NCBI RefSeq assembly: GCF_007004665.1
Contig: NZ_ML660060.1
Location: forward strand, 62,001 to 126,000
Source: Denitrobaculum tricleocarpae
Lineage (GTDB): Bacteria; Pseudomonadota; Alphaproteobacteria; Kiloniellales; Kiloniellaceae
Reading direction: 5' to 3'
DNA: 64,000 bases
The notes under the pieces were generated by a model. That model had not been told where the DNA came from, did no database searches, and saw only the letters and a program-made list of their open reading frames with translations. The position numbers and the translations under genes were made by a program. The first letter of the stretch is position 1; the number at the start of each line of letters is the position of its first letter. Shown in pieces: positions 8,596 to 16,765 of the stretch.

Positions 8596-9906
8596 ATGGA
8601 AGACCGAACCCCGCAAAAGACGGATCTGGATCCGATAGAAATCGCGTCGCGGGACGAGATCGCCGGCCTCCAGCTCGAACGCCTGCGCTGGTCGCTCCGT
8701 CACGCTTATGAGAATACAGCTTTCTACAAGAAAAGCTTCGATGCGGCGGGCGTGCATCCGGATGATCTGAAGTCGCTCTCCGATCTCTCCAGGTTTCCTT
8801 TCACGGTCAAAACAGACCTGCGGGATAACTATCCCTTCGACATGTTTGCGGTACCGCGGGATCAGGTGGTGCGCATTCATGCTTCCTCGGGGACCACGGG
8901 CAAGCCCACGGTGGTTGGCTACACCCAGACCGATATCGACAACTGGGCGAGCCTTGTCGCCAGATCGATCCGGGCGTCCGGCGGGCGGCCCGGCGATATC
9001 GCGCATGTGGCTTACGGCTATGGTCTTTTCACCGGTGGCCTGGGCGCGCACTACGGCGCTGAGCAACTTGGCTGCACCGTTGTGCCGGTCTCCGGCGGCA
9101 TGACCGAGCGGCAGGTCACCCTGATCCAGGATTTCAAACCCGACATCATCATGGTAACGCCGTCTTACATGCTCTCGATCCTGGATGAGTTCAAAGCCCA
9201 GGGTTTCGATCCGCGCGAAAGCTCGCTCAAGGTGGGGATTTTCGGGGCCGAGCCCTGGACCAACACCATGCGTCAGGAAATCGAGCAGGCCTTCGATATG
9301 CATGCGGTCGATATCTACGGCCTGTCGGAGGTCATGGGACCCGGCGTTGCCAATGAGTGCGTCGAGACCAAGGACGGCCTGCACATCTGGGAAGATCACT
9401 TCTATCCCGAGATCATCAATCCCGAGACCGGCGAGCCGGTCGAAGACGGTGAGCAGGGTGAGCTGGTTTTCACCTCGCTGACCAAAGAGGCTCTGCCGAT
9501 CATCCGTTACCGCACGCGCGACCTCACGCGTCTTCTGCCGGGATCGGCCCGCAGCATGCGGCGCATGGAGAAGGTTACCGGGCGGTCCGACGACATGATT
9601 ATCCTGCGCGGGGTCAATGTCTTCCCCACCCAGATCGAAGAACAGATCCTCAAGTGCGCGGGCCTGGCGCCTCATTTTCAGATCGAGCTGACCAACCCGG
9701 ACCGCATGGATGTCATGACCGTTCATGCTGAAGCGACCGCCGAAGGCGCATCCGAAGCGGCACGCGAGGCGAGTGCGAAAGAGCTGATCCACCACATCAA
9801 GAGCGTCATCGGTGTCTCGGCGAAGGTGAGCGTCGGCGAGCCCCACGCGGTGGAACGCTCCATGGGTAAAGCCCGGCGGCTTGTCGACAAGCGCATAAAG
9901 AAGTAA
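8596..9906 (+). CDS. paaK: PaaK, phenylacetate-CoA ligase
   Basis: Cytosolic AMP-forming ligase of 436 residues, the standard PaaK length. The P-loop HASSGTTGKPTVVGYTQ lies at about 95-111, the YGLSEVMGPGVA motif near 236 and the hinge region RSDDMIILRGVNVFPTQIE near 333. It activates phenylacetate with ATP and CoA as the first step of the pathway. An AGGAGG site precedes the ATG. It lies between paaI and the TetR regulator on the same strand. Confidence 0.95.
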   Translation: MEDRTPQKTDLDPIEIASRDEIAGLQLERLRWSLRHAYENTAFYKKSFDAAGVHPDDLKSLSDLSRFPFTVKTDLRDNYPFDMFAVPRDQVVRIHASSGTTGKPTVVGYTQTDIDNWASLVARSIRASGGRPGDIAHVAYGYGLFTGGLGAHYGAEQLGCTVVPVSGGMTERQVTLIQDFKPDIIMVTPSYMLSILDEFKAQGFDPRESSLKVGIFGAEPWTNTMRQEIEQAFDMHAVDIYGLSEVMGPGVANECVETKDGLHIWEDHFYPEIINPETGEPVEDGEQGELVFTSLTKEALPIIRYRTRDLTRLLPGSARSMRRMEKVTGRSDDMIILRGVNVFPTQIEEQILKCAGLAPHFQIELTNPDRMDVMTVHAEATAEGASEAAREASAKELIHHIKSVIGVSAKVSVGEPHAVERSMGKARRLVDKRIKK

Positions 9907-9942
9907 GCAACGCACAGACCTACATCAGGGGAAGTTCTTTTT

Positions 9943-10539
9943 ATGGCGCGCACACAGGCGCAGGACTACGGCGAGAAGCGCAACGCTATTCTGCGGCGTT
10001 CGGCCCGCCTCTTTGCCGACGGCGGTTTCGAGCGGACCTCCATGTCGAGCGTGGCGGCGGAATGCGGTGTCTCCAAACCACTGCTCTACCACTACTACAC
10101 CAACAAGGAAGAGCTGCTCTTCGACATCATTCACGGACACCTGGAAGAACTCTGCGAAGCCATTGAACAGGCCGACGATCCGGATGCGGAGCCGAAAACG
10201 CGCTTGCGCGGACTGGTCGGTGCGCTGCTCGACTGCTACCGCGACGCCGATGCGGAACACAAGGTACAGATCAACGCCCTCTCGGCCCTGCCCAAGGATA
10301 AGCAGGAGGCCCTGAAAGGGCTGGAGCGCAAGCTGGTGGCGATCTTCGCGGATGCGGTCAAAGGCATCAACCCGGCCGTGGAAGACGGGCAATCGATCCT
10401 GAAACCGGTGACCATGTCCCTCTTCGGCATGCTGAACTGGCACTACATGTGGTTCCGCCCAGAGGGTTCCATCAGCCGCGAGGACTACGCGGATCTCGCC
10501 ACGAACCTCTTTGTGAAGGGGCTGCTGGGGTTAAGGTAA
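9943..10539 (+). CDS. TetR/AcrR family regulator, probable PaaR
   Basis: A 198-residue TetR-family repressor. The N-terminal helix-turn-helix covers about residues 13-57 (ILRRSARLFADGGFERTSM, then VAAECGVSKPLLYHYYTNKE), with a variable ligand-binding C-terminal domain. It sits directly after paaK, which fits PaaR-type regulators that repress paa genes until phenylacetyl-CoA appears. The candidate site before paaG (7171-7186) is its likely target. Assignment as PaaR rests on context and on that site. Confidence 0.82.
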   Translation: MARTQAQDYGEKRNAILRRSARLFADGGFERTSMSSVAAECGVSKPLLYHYYTNKEELLFDIIHGHLEELCEAIEQADDPDAEPKTRLRGLVGALLDCYRDADAEHKVQINALSALPKDKQEALKGLERKLVAIFADAVKGINPAVEDGQSILKPVTMSLFGMLNWHYMWFRPEGSISREDYADLATNLFVKGLLGLR

Positions 10540-10589
10540 CGGCGCTGCCCGCTTGTCGTGAGGCAGGTCTTTAGGCCATAAAGCCCTCC

Positions 10590-11513
10590 ATGGTCCCCAC
10601 AGAATCCTCTTCTTCCGCCACCGCTTGTCTTGAGTCCCTGATCGATCGCCTGCATCGGCGTGAACGCCTGCGGGTCTGGTCGATTGTCATCACCGTCTAC
10701 GGCGATGCCATCGTGCCGCGGGGCGGGGTGTTGTGGCTGGGGGCTTTGCAGGCCTTGCTGGAACGGCTGCGCATTGAACCGGGGGCTTTGCGGGCGGCCA
10801 TGTCGCGGCTGGCGTCGGATCACTGGCTGAGCCGTGAGAAGCGGGGGCGGCGCAGTTACTATGCGCTGTCTGAGACCGGGGAGCGTTCCTTTGCCCTGGC
10901 GACCCAACGGATCTATGCGGCGGGTCCCGTCGCATGGGACGGCGGCTGGACGATCTGCGTGGCGCCGGAAGAGGCCGGCGAAGCGCGGGATGCCCGGCGC
11001 AAGGCCCTGCGCGAGCTGGGCTTCGGGACTCTGGGGCCGACGGTCTTTTGCCGTCCGGACACCGAAGACGCGCCAGATGCCGGCGAGTTTCTGGCTGGGG
11101 CGGTCGTCTTTTCGGCCAAGGCGCCAGTGAACGCACATCTACCACCGCTGACCTCCGCCGCTTGGCTGCTGGAAGATACGGGAGCAGCTTACAATGAGAT
11201 TCTGCGGGTGTTCTCGCCTCTCTTGGCGAGCTTGCGGGACGGAGCACAGCTTGCCCCCCTGGACGCTATGGCCGCGCGCACACTGCTGATCCACGATTTC
11301 CGCAGGATCGCCCTGAAAGATCCTCTGCTGCCCCCGGAACTCTTGCCCGAGGACTGGGCGGGACGGGAGGCCCGGGAGACCGTGGCGGAGCTGTATCGTC
11401 TGCTGCTGCCGCAGAGTGATCGCTGGCTCGATGGATGCGATGGCGCGCCGGATGGTGGTTTGCCGCCGAATTCAGGGGCGTTTTCCGCGCGTTTTGGGGG
11501 TTTGCCGTCCTGA
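10590..11513 (+). CDS. paaX: PaaX family transcriptional repressor
   Basis: A 307-residue PaaX-like protein. An N-terminal winged-helix segment has RVWSIVITVYGDAIVPRGG and LGALQALLERLRIEPGALR, then RAAMSRLASDHWLSREKRGR, the standard PaaX start; a central Cas2-like/effector region and a C-terminal domain follow. PaaX proteins repress phenylacetate genes and are released by phenylacetyl-CoA. It lies 50 bases after the TetR gene and faces the paaABCDE operon through a 199-base gap. Having both a TetR (PaaR-like) and a PaaX regulator in one cluster is notable. Confidence 0.88.
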   Translation: MVPTESSSSATACLESLIDRLHRRERLRVWSIVITVYGDAIVPRGGVLWLGALQALLERLRIEPGALRAAMSRLASDHWLSREKRGRRSYYALSETGERSFALATQRIYAAGPVAWDGGWTICVAPEEAGEARDARRKALRELGFGTLGPTVFCRPDTEDAPDAGEFLAGAVVFSAKAPVNAHLPPLTSAAWLLEDTGAAYNEILRVFSPLLASLRDGAQLAPLDAMAARTLLIHDFRRIALKDPLLPPELLPEDWAGREARETVAELYRLLLPQSDRWLDGCDGAPDGGLPPNSGAFSARFGGLPS

Positions 11514-11524
11514 TTTCCAGTTAA

Positions 11525-11565
11525 ATGTTACGAAAAATGTATTGATAAAATCATATTTGTAACAT
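11525..11565. promoter_or_regulatory. Inverted repeat operator candidate before paaA
   Basis: ATGTTAC at 11525-11531 and GTAACAT at 11559-11565 are exact inverted copies, 27 bases apart, inside an AT-rich patch that stands out from its GC-rich surroundings. The right arm ends where a candidate -10 begins, so a bound repressor would block the promoter. PaaX, encoded just upstream, or the TetR protein are the likely binders; this is inference. Confidence 0.45.
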
Positions 11566-11570
11566 ATTGT
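11542..11570 (+). promoter_or_regulatory. Candidate sigma-70 type promoter for paaABCDE
   Basis: TTGATA at 11542-11547 and TATTGT at 11565-11570 are separated by 17 bases, close to housekeeping promoter spacing. The pair lies in the only AT-rich stretch between paaX and paaA. The transcript would include the 115-base dispersed repeat in its leader before paaA. Confidence 0.45.
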
Positions 11571-11587
11571 GTCGATGCTGCAGTGTG

Positions 11588-11702
11588 AAAGCAGATTGCG
11601 TTTAAGGTGGCTCAAAATTCGCTGCCTCTCAATTAGCAAGGAGCTAATGTCGAACGCAAATTTTGAGACGCTATGAGTTAAGAAAAACGCGATCCGCGAT
11701 AG
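11588..11702 (+). repeat. MITE-like dispersed repeat, copy A (paaA leader)
   Basis: This 115-base element aligns without gaps to 16644-16758, with about 24 differences (about 79% identity). The ends form imperfect terminal inverted repeats: the left end begins AGCAGATTGCGTTT, the right end carries AAACGCGATCCGCG. An internal palindrome ATTAGC...GCTAAT (11632-11648) is matched in the other copy by ATCAGC...GCTGAT, so one pair changed from C-G to T-A on both sides. No coding capacity is apparent. It lies between the candidate promoter and the paaA ribosome site, which starts at its last bases. Confidence 0.72.
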
Positions 11703-11712
11703 AGGTGATGCT

Positions 11713-12702
11713 ATGTATTCCCAGGGGCTGATCGGTGCGGACGGCACCACCCATGAAGACGAGGAATTCCTCGCGGCCTTTCAGGCGCGGATCGATGCGG
11801 AACTCAAGATCGAACCGAACGATCCCATGCCCGCCGGCTACCGCAAGACGCTGGTGCGCCAGATCGCCCAGCACGCCCACTCCGAAATCGTCGGCATGCT
11901 GCCCGAAGGCAACTGGATTACCCGCGCGCCGACCCTGCGCCGCAAGGCGGCGTTGCTGGCCAAGGTCCAGGACGAGGGCGGGCACGGGCTTTATCTCTAT
12001 TCCGCCGCCGAGACCCTGGGGGTCAGCCGGGAAGAACTGGTCGGTCAGTTGCTGAGCGGCAAGGCCAAATACTCTTCGATTTTCAATTATCCGGCCATCA
12101 CCTGGGCCGACATCGGCACCATCGGCTGGCTGGTCGACGGCGCGGCGATCATGAACCAGATCCCGCTCTGCCGCTGTTCCTTCGGCCCTTACGCGCGGGC
12201 CATGATCCGGGTCTGCAAGGAAGAGAGCTTCCATCAGCGCCAGGGCTACGAGATCATGCTGACCCTCTGTAAGGGCAGCGACGAACAAAAGGCCATGGCG
12301 CAGGATGCGCTGGACCGCTGGTGGTGGCCGTCGCTGATGATGTTCGGGCCGCACGACGCGGATTCGACCCATTCCGACCAGTCCATGGCCTGGAAGATCA
12401 AACGCTTCACCAACGACGAACTGCGCCAGAAGTTCATCGACGCAACTGTGCCGCAGGCGGAGTTCCTGGGTCTTACCATGCCCGACCCGGATCTGAAATG
12501 GAACGAGGAGAAGGGCGGCTACGACCACGGTGAAATCGACTGGGATGAGTTTTGGCGCGTGGTCAAGGGCGACGGTATCTGCAACCGCGACCGCATGAAG
12601 GCGCGCCGTAAGGCCCATGATGACAACACCTGGGTCCGCGAAGCGGCGCTGGCCTACGCGGAGAAGACCGCGGCCCGCGAAACCGCCGTTGCCGCTGAAT
12701 AG
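11713..12702 (+). CDS. paaA: PaaA, phenylacetyl-CoA 1,2-epoxidase catalytic subunit
   Basis: Di-iron oxygenase subunit of 329 residues. Ferritin-like iron ligands are visible in [12 protein letters not shown] (E58), [13 protein letters not shown] (D87/E88, H91) and [13 protein letters not shown] (E170/E171, H174). With PaaB, C, D and E it forms the multicomponent enzyme that epoxidises phenylacetyl-CoA. GAGGTG at 11702-11707 precedes the ATG. First gene of the paaABCDE operon, with a leader containing a dispersed repeat. Confidence 0.96.
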   Translation: MYSQGLIGADGTTHEDEEFLAAFQARIDAELKIEPNDPMPAGYRKTLVRQIAQHAHSEIVGMLPEGNWITRAPTLRRKAALLAKVQDEGGHGLYLYSAAETLGVSREELVGQLLSGKAKYSSIFNYPAITWADIGTIGWLVDGAAIMNQIPLCRCSFGPYARAMIRVCKEESFHQRQGYEIMLTLCKGSDEQKAMAQDALDRWWWPSLMMFGPHDADSTHSDQSMAWKIKRFTNDELRQKFIDATVPQAEFLGLTMPDPDLKWNEEKGGYDHGEIDWDEFWRVVKGDGICNRDRMKARRKAHDDNTWVREAALAYAEKTAARETAVAAE

Positions 12703-12748
12703 GCGCACGAGCTCTGGCAATTGAGCGCAAGTTTAATGAGAGACTGAT

Positions 12749-13036
12749 ATGACCGAGAAGAATACCCCCCTGTGGGAAGTTTTCATCCGCGCCCGCAATG
12801 GCCTGAGCCATAAGCACGTCGGCTCGCTGCATGCGGTCGATGCGGAAATGGCGATGCAGGCTGCGCGCGACGTCTATACCCGGCGCGGCGAGGGCCAGTC
12901 GGTCTGGGTGGTGCGTTCCAGTGACATTGTCGCCTCCGATCCGACCGAGAAGGAGACGATGTTCGAACCGACCGGCTCGAAGATTTACCGCCATCCGACC
13001 TTCTATGACATTCCCGAAGATGTGGGGCACATGTGA
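12749..13036 (+). CDS. paaB: PaaB, phenylacetyl-CoA epoxidase subunit B
   Basis: A 95-residue PaaB. It shows the family pattern LWEVFIRARNGLSHKHVGSL at the start, then AARDVYTRRGEGQSVWVV. PaaB has a structural role in assembling the epoxidase complex and contains no catalytic metal. Its TGA shares one base with the paaC ATG, so translation is coupled. Confidence 0.95.
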   Translation: MTEKNTPLWEVFIRARNGLSHKHVGSLHAVDAEMAMQAARDVYTRRGEGQSVWVVRSSDIVASDPTEKETMFEPTGSKIYRHPTFYDIPEDVGHM

Positions 13037-13806
13037 TGCCGGACGCAGACCTCAAACCCGAAACCCTGTTCAAGTACGTCCTGCGCCTGGCTGACGATCA
13101 GTTGATCCTGGGCCAGCGGCTGGGCGAGTGGTGCGGCCATGCTCCGACGCTGGAAGAAGAGCTGGCGCTGGCCAATATCGGGCTGGATCTTCTGGGTCAG
13201 GCCCGTTCGCTCTACAGCTATGCGGGCGAAATCGAAGGCAAGGGCCAGGGCGAGGACGATCTCGCTTTCCTGCGCCCCGAGCGGGAGTATCTGAATGCCC
13301 TGCTGGTGGAGCAGCCCAACGGCGACTTCGCGGTCACCATCGTGCGACAGGTCTTTCATGCTGCTTTCATGGTTCCTTTCTGGCGCACGATGACGGCCTC
13401 CAGCGACGAGACACTCGCGGCGATCGCGGCAAAATCACTGAAGGAGGTCGAGTATCATCTCCGGCATTCTTCCGAGTGGCTGATCCGGCTGGGCGACGGC
13501 ACCGAAGAAAGTCATCGGCGCAGCCAGGATGCGCTTGAGGAGCTTTGGGGCTACGCCAGCGAGCTCTTCGAGATGGACGCGCTTGCCGATGAAATGCTCG
13601 ATTGTGGAATCGCTGTCGATGCCGCCGCACTGAAGGCGGAATGGGACGCGACCGTGAATGCGGTTCTCGAGCGCGCTTCCCTGACCCGGCCTATGGACAG
13701 CTGGTCGCAGTCCGGCGGACGGAGCGGGCGGCACAGCGAGCACCTGGGGCACATCCTCAGCGAGCTGCAGTACATGCAGCGTACCTATCCGGGCCTGAGC
13801 TGGTAA
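13036..13806 (+). CDS. paaC: PaaC, phenylacetyl-CoA epoxidase structural subunit
   Basis: About 256 residues with a ferritin-like helical fold, the non-catalytic partner of PaaA. Typical segments are YVLRLADDQLILGQRLGEWC, LANIGLDLLGQARSLY and HILSELQYMQRTYPGL. The reading frame could also begin one codon earlier at GTG 13033, but ATG 13036, overlapping the paaB stop by one base, is the natural start. PaaD begins four bases after the stop. Confidence 0.94.
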   Translation: MPDADLKPETLFKYVLRLADDQLILGQRLGEWCGHAPTLEEELALANIGLDLLGQARSLYSYAGEIEGKGQGEDDLAFLRPEREYLNALLVEQPNGDFAVTIVRQVFHAAFMVPFWRTMTASSDETLAAIAAKSLKEVEYHLRHSSEWLIRLGDGTEESHRRSQDALEELWGYASELFEMDALADEMLDCGIAVDAAALKAEWDATVNAVLERASLTRPMDSWSQSGGRSGRHSEHLGHILSELQYMQRTYPGLSW

Positions 13807-13810
13807 TGCG

Positions 13811-14323
13811 ATGACTGCCGCCGCACCATCGACCGACTCCATGAAGACCGCTAAGGCCTGGGAAGCGGCTGCGACCGTCTGCGACCCCGAGATTCCGGTG
13901 CTGACCATCGAGGATCTGGGCGTTTTGCGCGATGTGCAGGTGGCGGAGAGCGGCGCGGCCGTCGTGACGATCACGCCGACCTATTCGGGCTGTCCGGCCA
14001 TGTTGGTCATGGAAACGGAAATTCTGGGTGCGATGCGCAGCGCTGGCTTCGATGATGTGCGGGTCGAGACGGTGCTTTCGCCGGCCTGGACGACCGACTG
14101 GCTGTCGGATGCCGGACGGGAAAAGCTGCGGGCTTACGGCATTGCCCCGCCGGTACGTGCCTCCAGTTCACGCCAGGCGCTCTTCGGCAAGGACTCGGTG
14201 GACTGCCCGCAGTGCGGCTCTTGCAATACGGAGCGGGTGAGCGAATTCGGTTCGACCGCCTGCAAGGCGCTCTATCGCTGCAAGGCCTGCGCCGAGCCAT
14301 TCGATTATTTCAAGTGTTTGTAG
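13811..14323 (+). CDS. paaD: PaaD, epoxidase maturation protein
   Basis: A 170-residue protein with an N-terminal MIP18/DUF59 domain (VCDPEIPVLTIEDLGVLRDV, then TPTYSGCPAM with the conserved Cys) and a C-terminal zinc-ribbon-like part with paired Cys motifs (CPQCGSCNTERV and RCKACAEPF). PaaD helps mature the iron-containing parts of the epoxidase. It sits between paaC and paaE as in most paa operons. The C-terminal cysteines are complete, so the protein appears intact. Confidence 0.93.
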   Translation: MTAAAPSTDSMKTAKAWEAAATVCDPEIPVLTIEDLGVLRDVQVAESGAAVVTITPTYSGCPAMLVMETEILGAMRSAGFDDVRVETVLSPAWTTDWLSDAGREKLRAYGIAPPVRASSSRQALFGKDSVDCPQCGSCNTERVSEFGSTACKALYRCKACAEPFDYFKCL

Positions 14324-14347
14324 AATTCTGTCTGTGAGAGGGTGGCC

Positions 14348-15430
14348 ATGGCCAAATTTCATTCTTTGACCATTGCCGACGTCCGCCGGGAGACGGCGGA
14401 TGCGGTGTCGATTTCCTTCTCGGTGCCCGAAGAATTGCGCGAAGCCTATCGCTATACGCCGGGTCAGTACCTCACGCTGCGCACGGATGTCGACGGTGAA
14501 GACACCCGGCGCTCCTACTCGATCTGTTCCGGACTGGACGACGGCGAGTTGCGGGTCGCGGTGAAGAAAGTCGAGGGAGGAGTCTTCTCGACCTTCGCCA
14601 ATGACAATCTGACCGTGGGCATGGCACTTGACGTCATGACGCCGGAAGGCCGCTTCCTGGCCGAGCCTCATGAAGATGCGGCGGGCAGCTATGTGGCCTT
14701 CGCCGCAGGCAGCGGCGTGACTCCTATCCTTGCGATTGCGAAGAGCCTGCTCGAGCGCGAGCCGCAGAGCGAATTCACTTTTTTCTACGGAAACCGGACA
14801 ACGGATTCGATCATCTTCCGGACGGCTCTGGAGGATCTCAAGGACCGCTTTCTCGAGCGCTTCCGCCTAATCCATGTCCTGAGCCGGGAAGCACAGGATG
14901 TCGATCTGCTGCACGGCCGGCTGGATGCCGGGCGCATCCGCGACCTGGTGCAGACTGGCCTCTTCAATCCGGCGGAGGTGGATGCCTTTTTCCTCTGCGG
15001 CCCCGGCGACATGATCGAGCAGGCCAAATCGGCTCTTGAAGATCTAAACGTCGCGCCGGAGAAAGTACGCGCTGAGATGTTCGTGCCCGCCGAGGGCGCA
15101 CCGCCGCCCCGCGAAGCCTCGGCGCGGGCCAAGGAAACGGCGAAGCAGGGCGCGACCATCGAGACCGTTCTCGACGGCACCCGCCGCAGCATCGAAATGC
15201 TCGAGGGTGACGAGAACGTTGTTGCCGCCGCCGCCCGGCAGGGTCTGGAACTGCCCTATTCCTGCAAGGGCGGGATGTGCTGCACCTGCCGCTGCAAAGT
15301 GGTGGAGGGTGAAGCGGAGATGGCGACCAATTATTCGCTCGAGCCCTGGGAACAGGAAGCCGGGTTTATCCTGGCCTGCCAGGCACGGCCGCTGACCGAA
15401 AAGCTGGTGCTCGATTTCGACGAAGTCTAA
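14348..15430 (+). CDS. paaE: PaaE, phenylacetyl-CoA epoxidase reductase
   Basis: About 360 residues: a ferredoxin-reductase FAD/NADPH module (RRSYSICSG for FAD, AAGSGVTPILAIAKS for nicotinamide) and a C-terminal plant-type [2Fe-2S] domain with YSCKGGMCCTCRCKV and a later ILACQARP Cys. It passes electrons from NADPH to PaaA. ATG 14348 is preferred over GTG 14342 because GAGAGG lies six bases before it. It ends the paa oxygenase operon; a stem-loop follows. Confidence 0.94.
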   Translation: MAKFHSLTIADVRRETADAVSISFSVPEELREAYRYTPGQYLTLRTDVDGEDTRRSYSICSGLDDGELRVAVKKVEGGVFSTFANDNLTVGMALDVMTPEGRFLAEPHEDAAGSYVAFAAGSGVTPILAIAKSLLEREPQSEFTFFYGNRTTDSIIFRTALEDLKDRFLERFRLIHVLSREAQDVDLLHGRLDAGRIRDLVQTGLFNPAEVDAFFLCGPGDMIEQAKSALEDLNVAPEKVRAEMFVPAEGAPPPREASARAKETAKQGATIETVLDGTRRSIEMLEGDENVVAAAARQGLELPYSCKGGMCCTCRCKVVEGEAEMATNYSLEPWEQEAGFILACQARPLTEKLVLDFDEV

Positions 15431-15439
15431 GCCGGTGAT

Positions 15440-15463
15440 CTTCGTTCACGACGTGACCTGAAG
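15440..15463 (+). terminator. Possible stem-loop after paaE
   Basis: CTTCGTTCACG and CGTGACCTGAAG flank a single A and pair imperfectly, directly after the paaE stop. No T-run follows, so it is a weak terminator or an mRNA-end structure rather than a classical intrinsic terminator. Confidence 0.3.
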
Positions 15464-15566
15464 AACAAGTTCCCGCGCCTATCTGAACTTTAACTCGTCT
15501 AATTTTGCGCGAACGCCTATCCTGTCCCCATTACCTTTGGTTTAGGTTTTTTTGGGGACGGATTTC

Positions 15567-16634
15567 ATGGCGATAAAGATAGGCGGCGTCGAATTCTATA
15601 TGGGCCCGAAGACAGTGGGCGCACCCGACGATCTGGAAGCCGTGATTGTCGATTTTATCGACGGCGCAAAAAAGCGCCTGGAGATCGCGGTTCAGGAGCT
15701 GGAGAGCCGGCCCATTGCCGAAGCCATCATCCGGGCCCGTGCCAGGAAGTGCCTGGTGAAGATCGTCCTGGAGCAGGATTATCTGAAGTCCTCGAAGCTG
15801 CAGAGCAACCCCTGGGAAGCGAGCGGCAAGTACGAGCCGAACCGGGAGATCCACAACGCCATTCTGCGGTCCCGGATCGACGTCAAGACCGACTACAACA
15901 CGAGCATATTCCACCAGAAATTCATCGTGCGGGACCGGGTGTCGCTGCTGACCGGCTCCACCAACTTTACGCCGACCGGGACGCACAGCAACCTCAACCA
16001 CATCGTGGTCATCCATGACGAAAAGGTGGCCAAGATCTACGCACGCGAGTTCGCCGAAATCCAGCGCGGCCATTTCGGCAAGCGCAACGAAGGGCATGAT
16101 GAAACCCCGACCGACCGCATCGTGTCGGACCTGCCCATTCGGATTCTCTTCGCTCCGGACCACAATCCGGAAATGGAGATCATGAAGCAGATGTTGAAGG
16201 CGAAGAAACGCATCGACTTCGCGATCTTCACCTTCGCCAAGTCTTCCGGGATCGACGACACCATGCTGCGCCTGTTGGATATGAATATGCCGATTACCGG
16301 CGCGTTCGACGGCGCGCAGGGCGCACAGAAGTGGGCGGCGGTCAAACCGCTGCAGAAAAAGGGCGCGAATCTGACCGCCGTCTGGAAAGGCAAGGGCGTC
16401 GGCAAGCTGCATCACAAGCTGATGGTACTGGATGAGCAGGTCGTGATCGGCGGGTCGTTCAATTACACCGGTCCGGCCAACCGTCTGAACGACGAAAACA
16501 TCTTTATTCTGGGCGACCTGCAAACCACCTCCGCGGCCAGCCGCAGGGCGCAAAAAAAGGTCGGTGCCTTCGCCCTGAAGGAGATCGAACGCATCATCAA
16601 GGATCACGGAGCGCCGATCAGGCGCCCGCGCTAA
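15567..16634 (+). CDS. Phospholipase D-fold protein with two HKD motifs
   Basis: About 355 residues with two complete HKD motifs: HQKFIVRD...GSTN at about residues 118-135 and HHKLMVLD...GGSFN near 282-299. Paired HKD sites form one active centre in PLD-superfamily enzymes, including phospholipases, transphosphatidylases and nucleases such as Nuc. No signal peptide or membrane segment is evident, so a cytosolic phosphodiesterase, possibly nuclease-like, is as likely as a lipase. ATG 15567 is chosen over TTG 15552 for a better ribosome-site distance. It lies between paaE and paaY with no obvious metabolic link, and a dispersed repeat copy follows. Confidence 0.82.
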   Translation: MAIKIGGVEFYMGPKTVGAPDDLEAVIVDFIDGAKKRLEIAVQELESRPIAEAIIRARARKCLVKIVLEQDYLKSSKLQSNPWEASGKYEPNREIHNAILRSRIDVKTDYNTSIFHQKFIVRDRVSLLTGSTNFTPTGTHSNLNHIVVIHDEKVAKIYAREFAEIQRGHFGKRNEGHDETPTDRIVSDLPIRILFAPDHNPEMEIMKQMLKAKKRIDFAIFTFAKSSGIDDTMLRLLDMNMPITGAFDGAQGAQKWAAVKPLQKKGANLTAVWKGKGVGKLHHKLMVLDEQVVIGGSFNYTGPANRLNDENIFILGDLQTTSAASRRAQKKVGAFALKEIERIIKDHGAPIRRPR

Positions 16635-16643
16635 AAGAGACTT

Positions 16644-16758
16644 AAAGCAATTTGCGTTTAAACAGACACAAAATTCGCTGCCTCTCGATCAGCAAATTGC
16701 TGATCTTGAACGCAGACTTTGAGATGCTGTGATTCAAGAAAAACGCAATTCGCTATAG
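16644..16758 (+). repeat. MITE-like dispersed repeat, copy B (after phospholipase D gene)
   Basis: Second 115-base copy of the element at 11588-11702, same orientation, aligned without gaps. Terminal inverted repeats are AGCAATTTGCGTTT on the left and AAACGCAATTCGCT on the right. The central palindrome GATCAGCAA/TTGCTGATC (16687-16705) is perfect here with one central base. It fills most of the space between the phospholipase D gene and the end of convergent paaY. Confidence 0.75.
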
Positions 16759-16765
16759 TTTCGCT

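Noticed and set aside
8422-9915. 497-codon frame antisense to paaK
   Set aside because: No recognisable domain; it mirrors codon bias of paaK, whose ligase motifs are intact.
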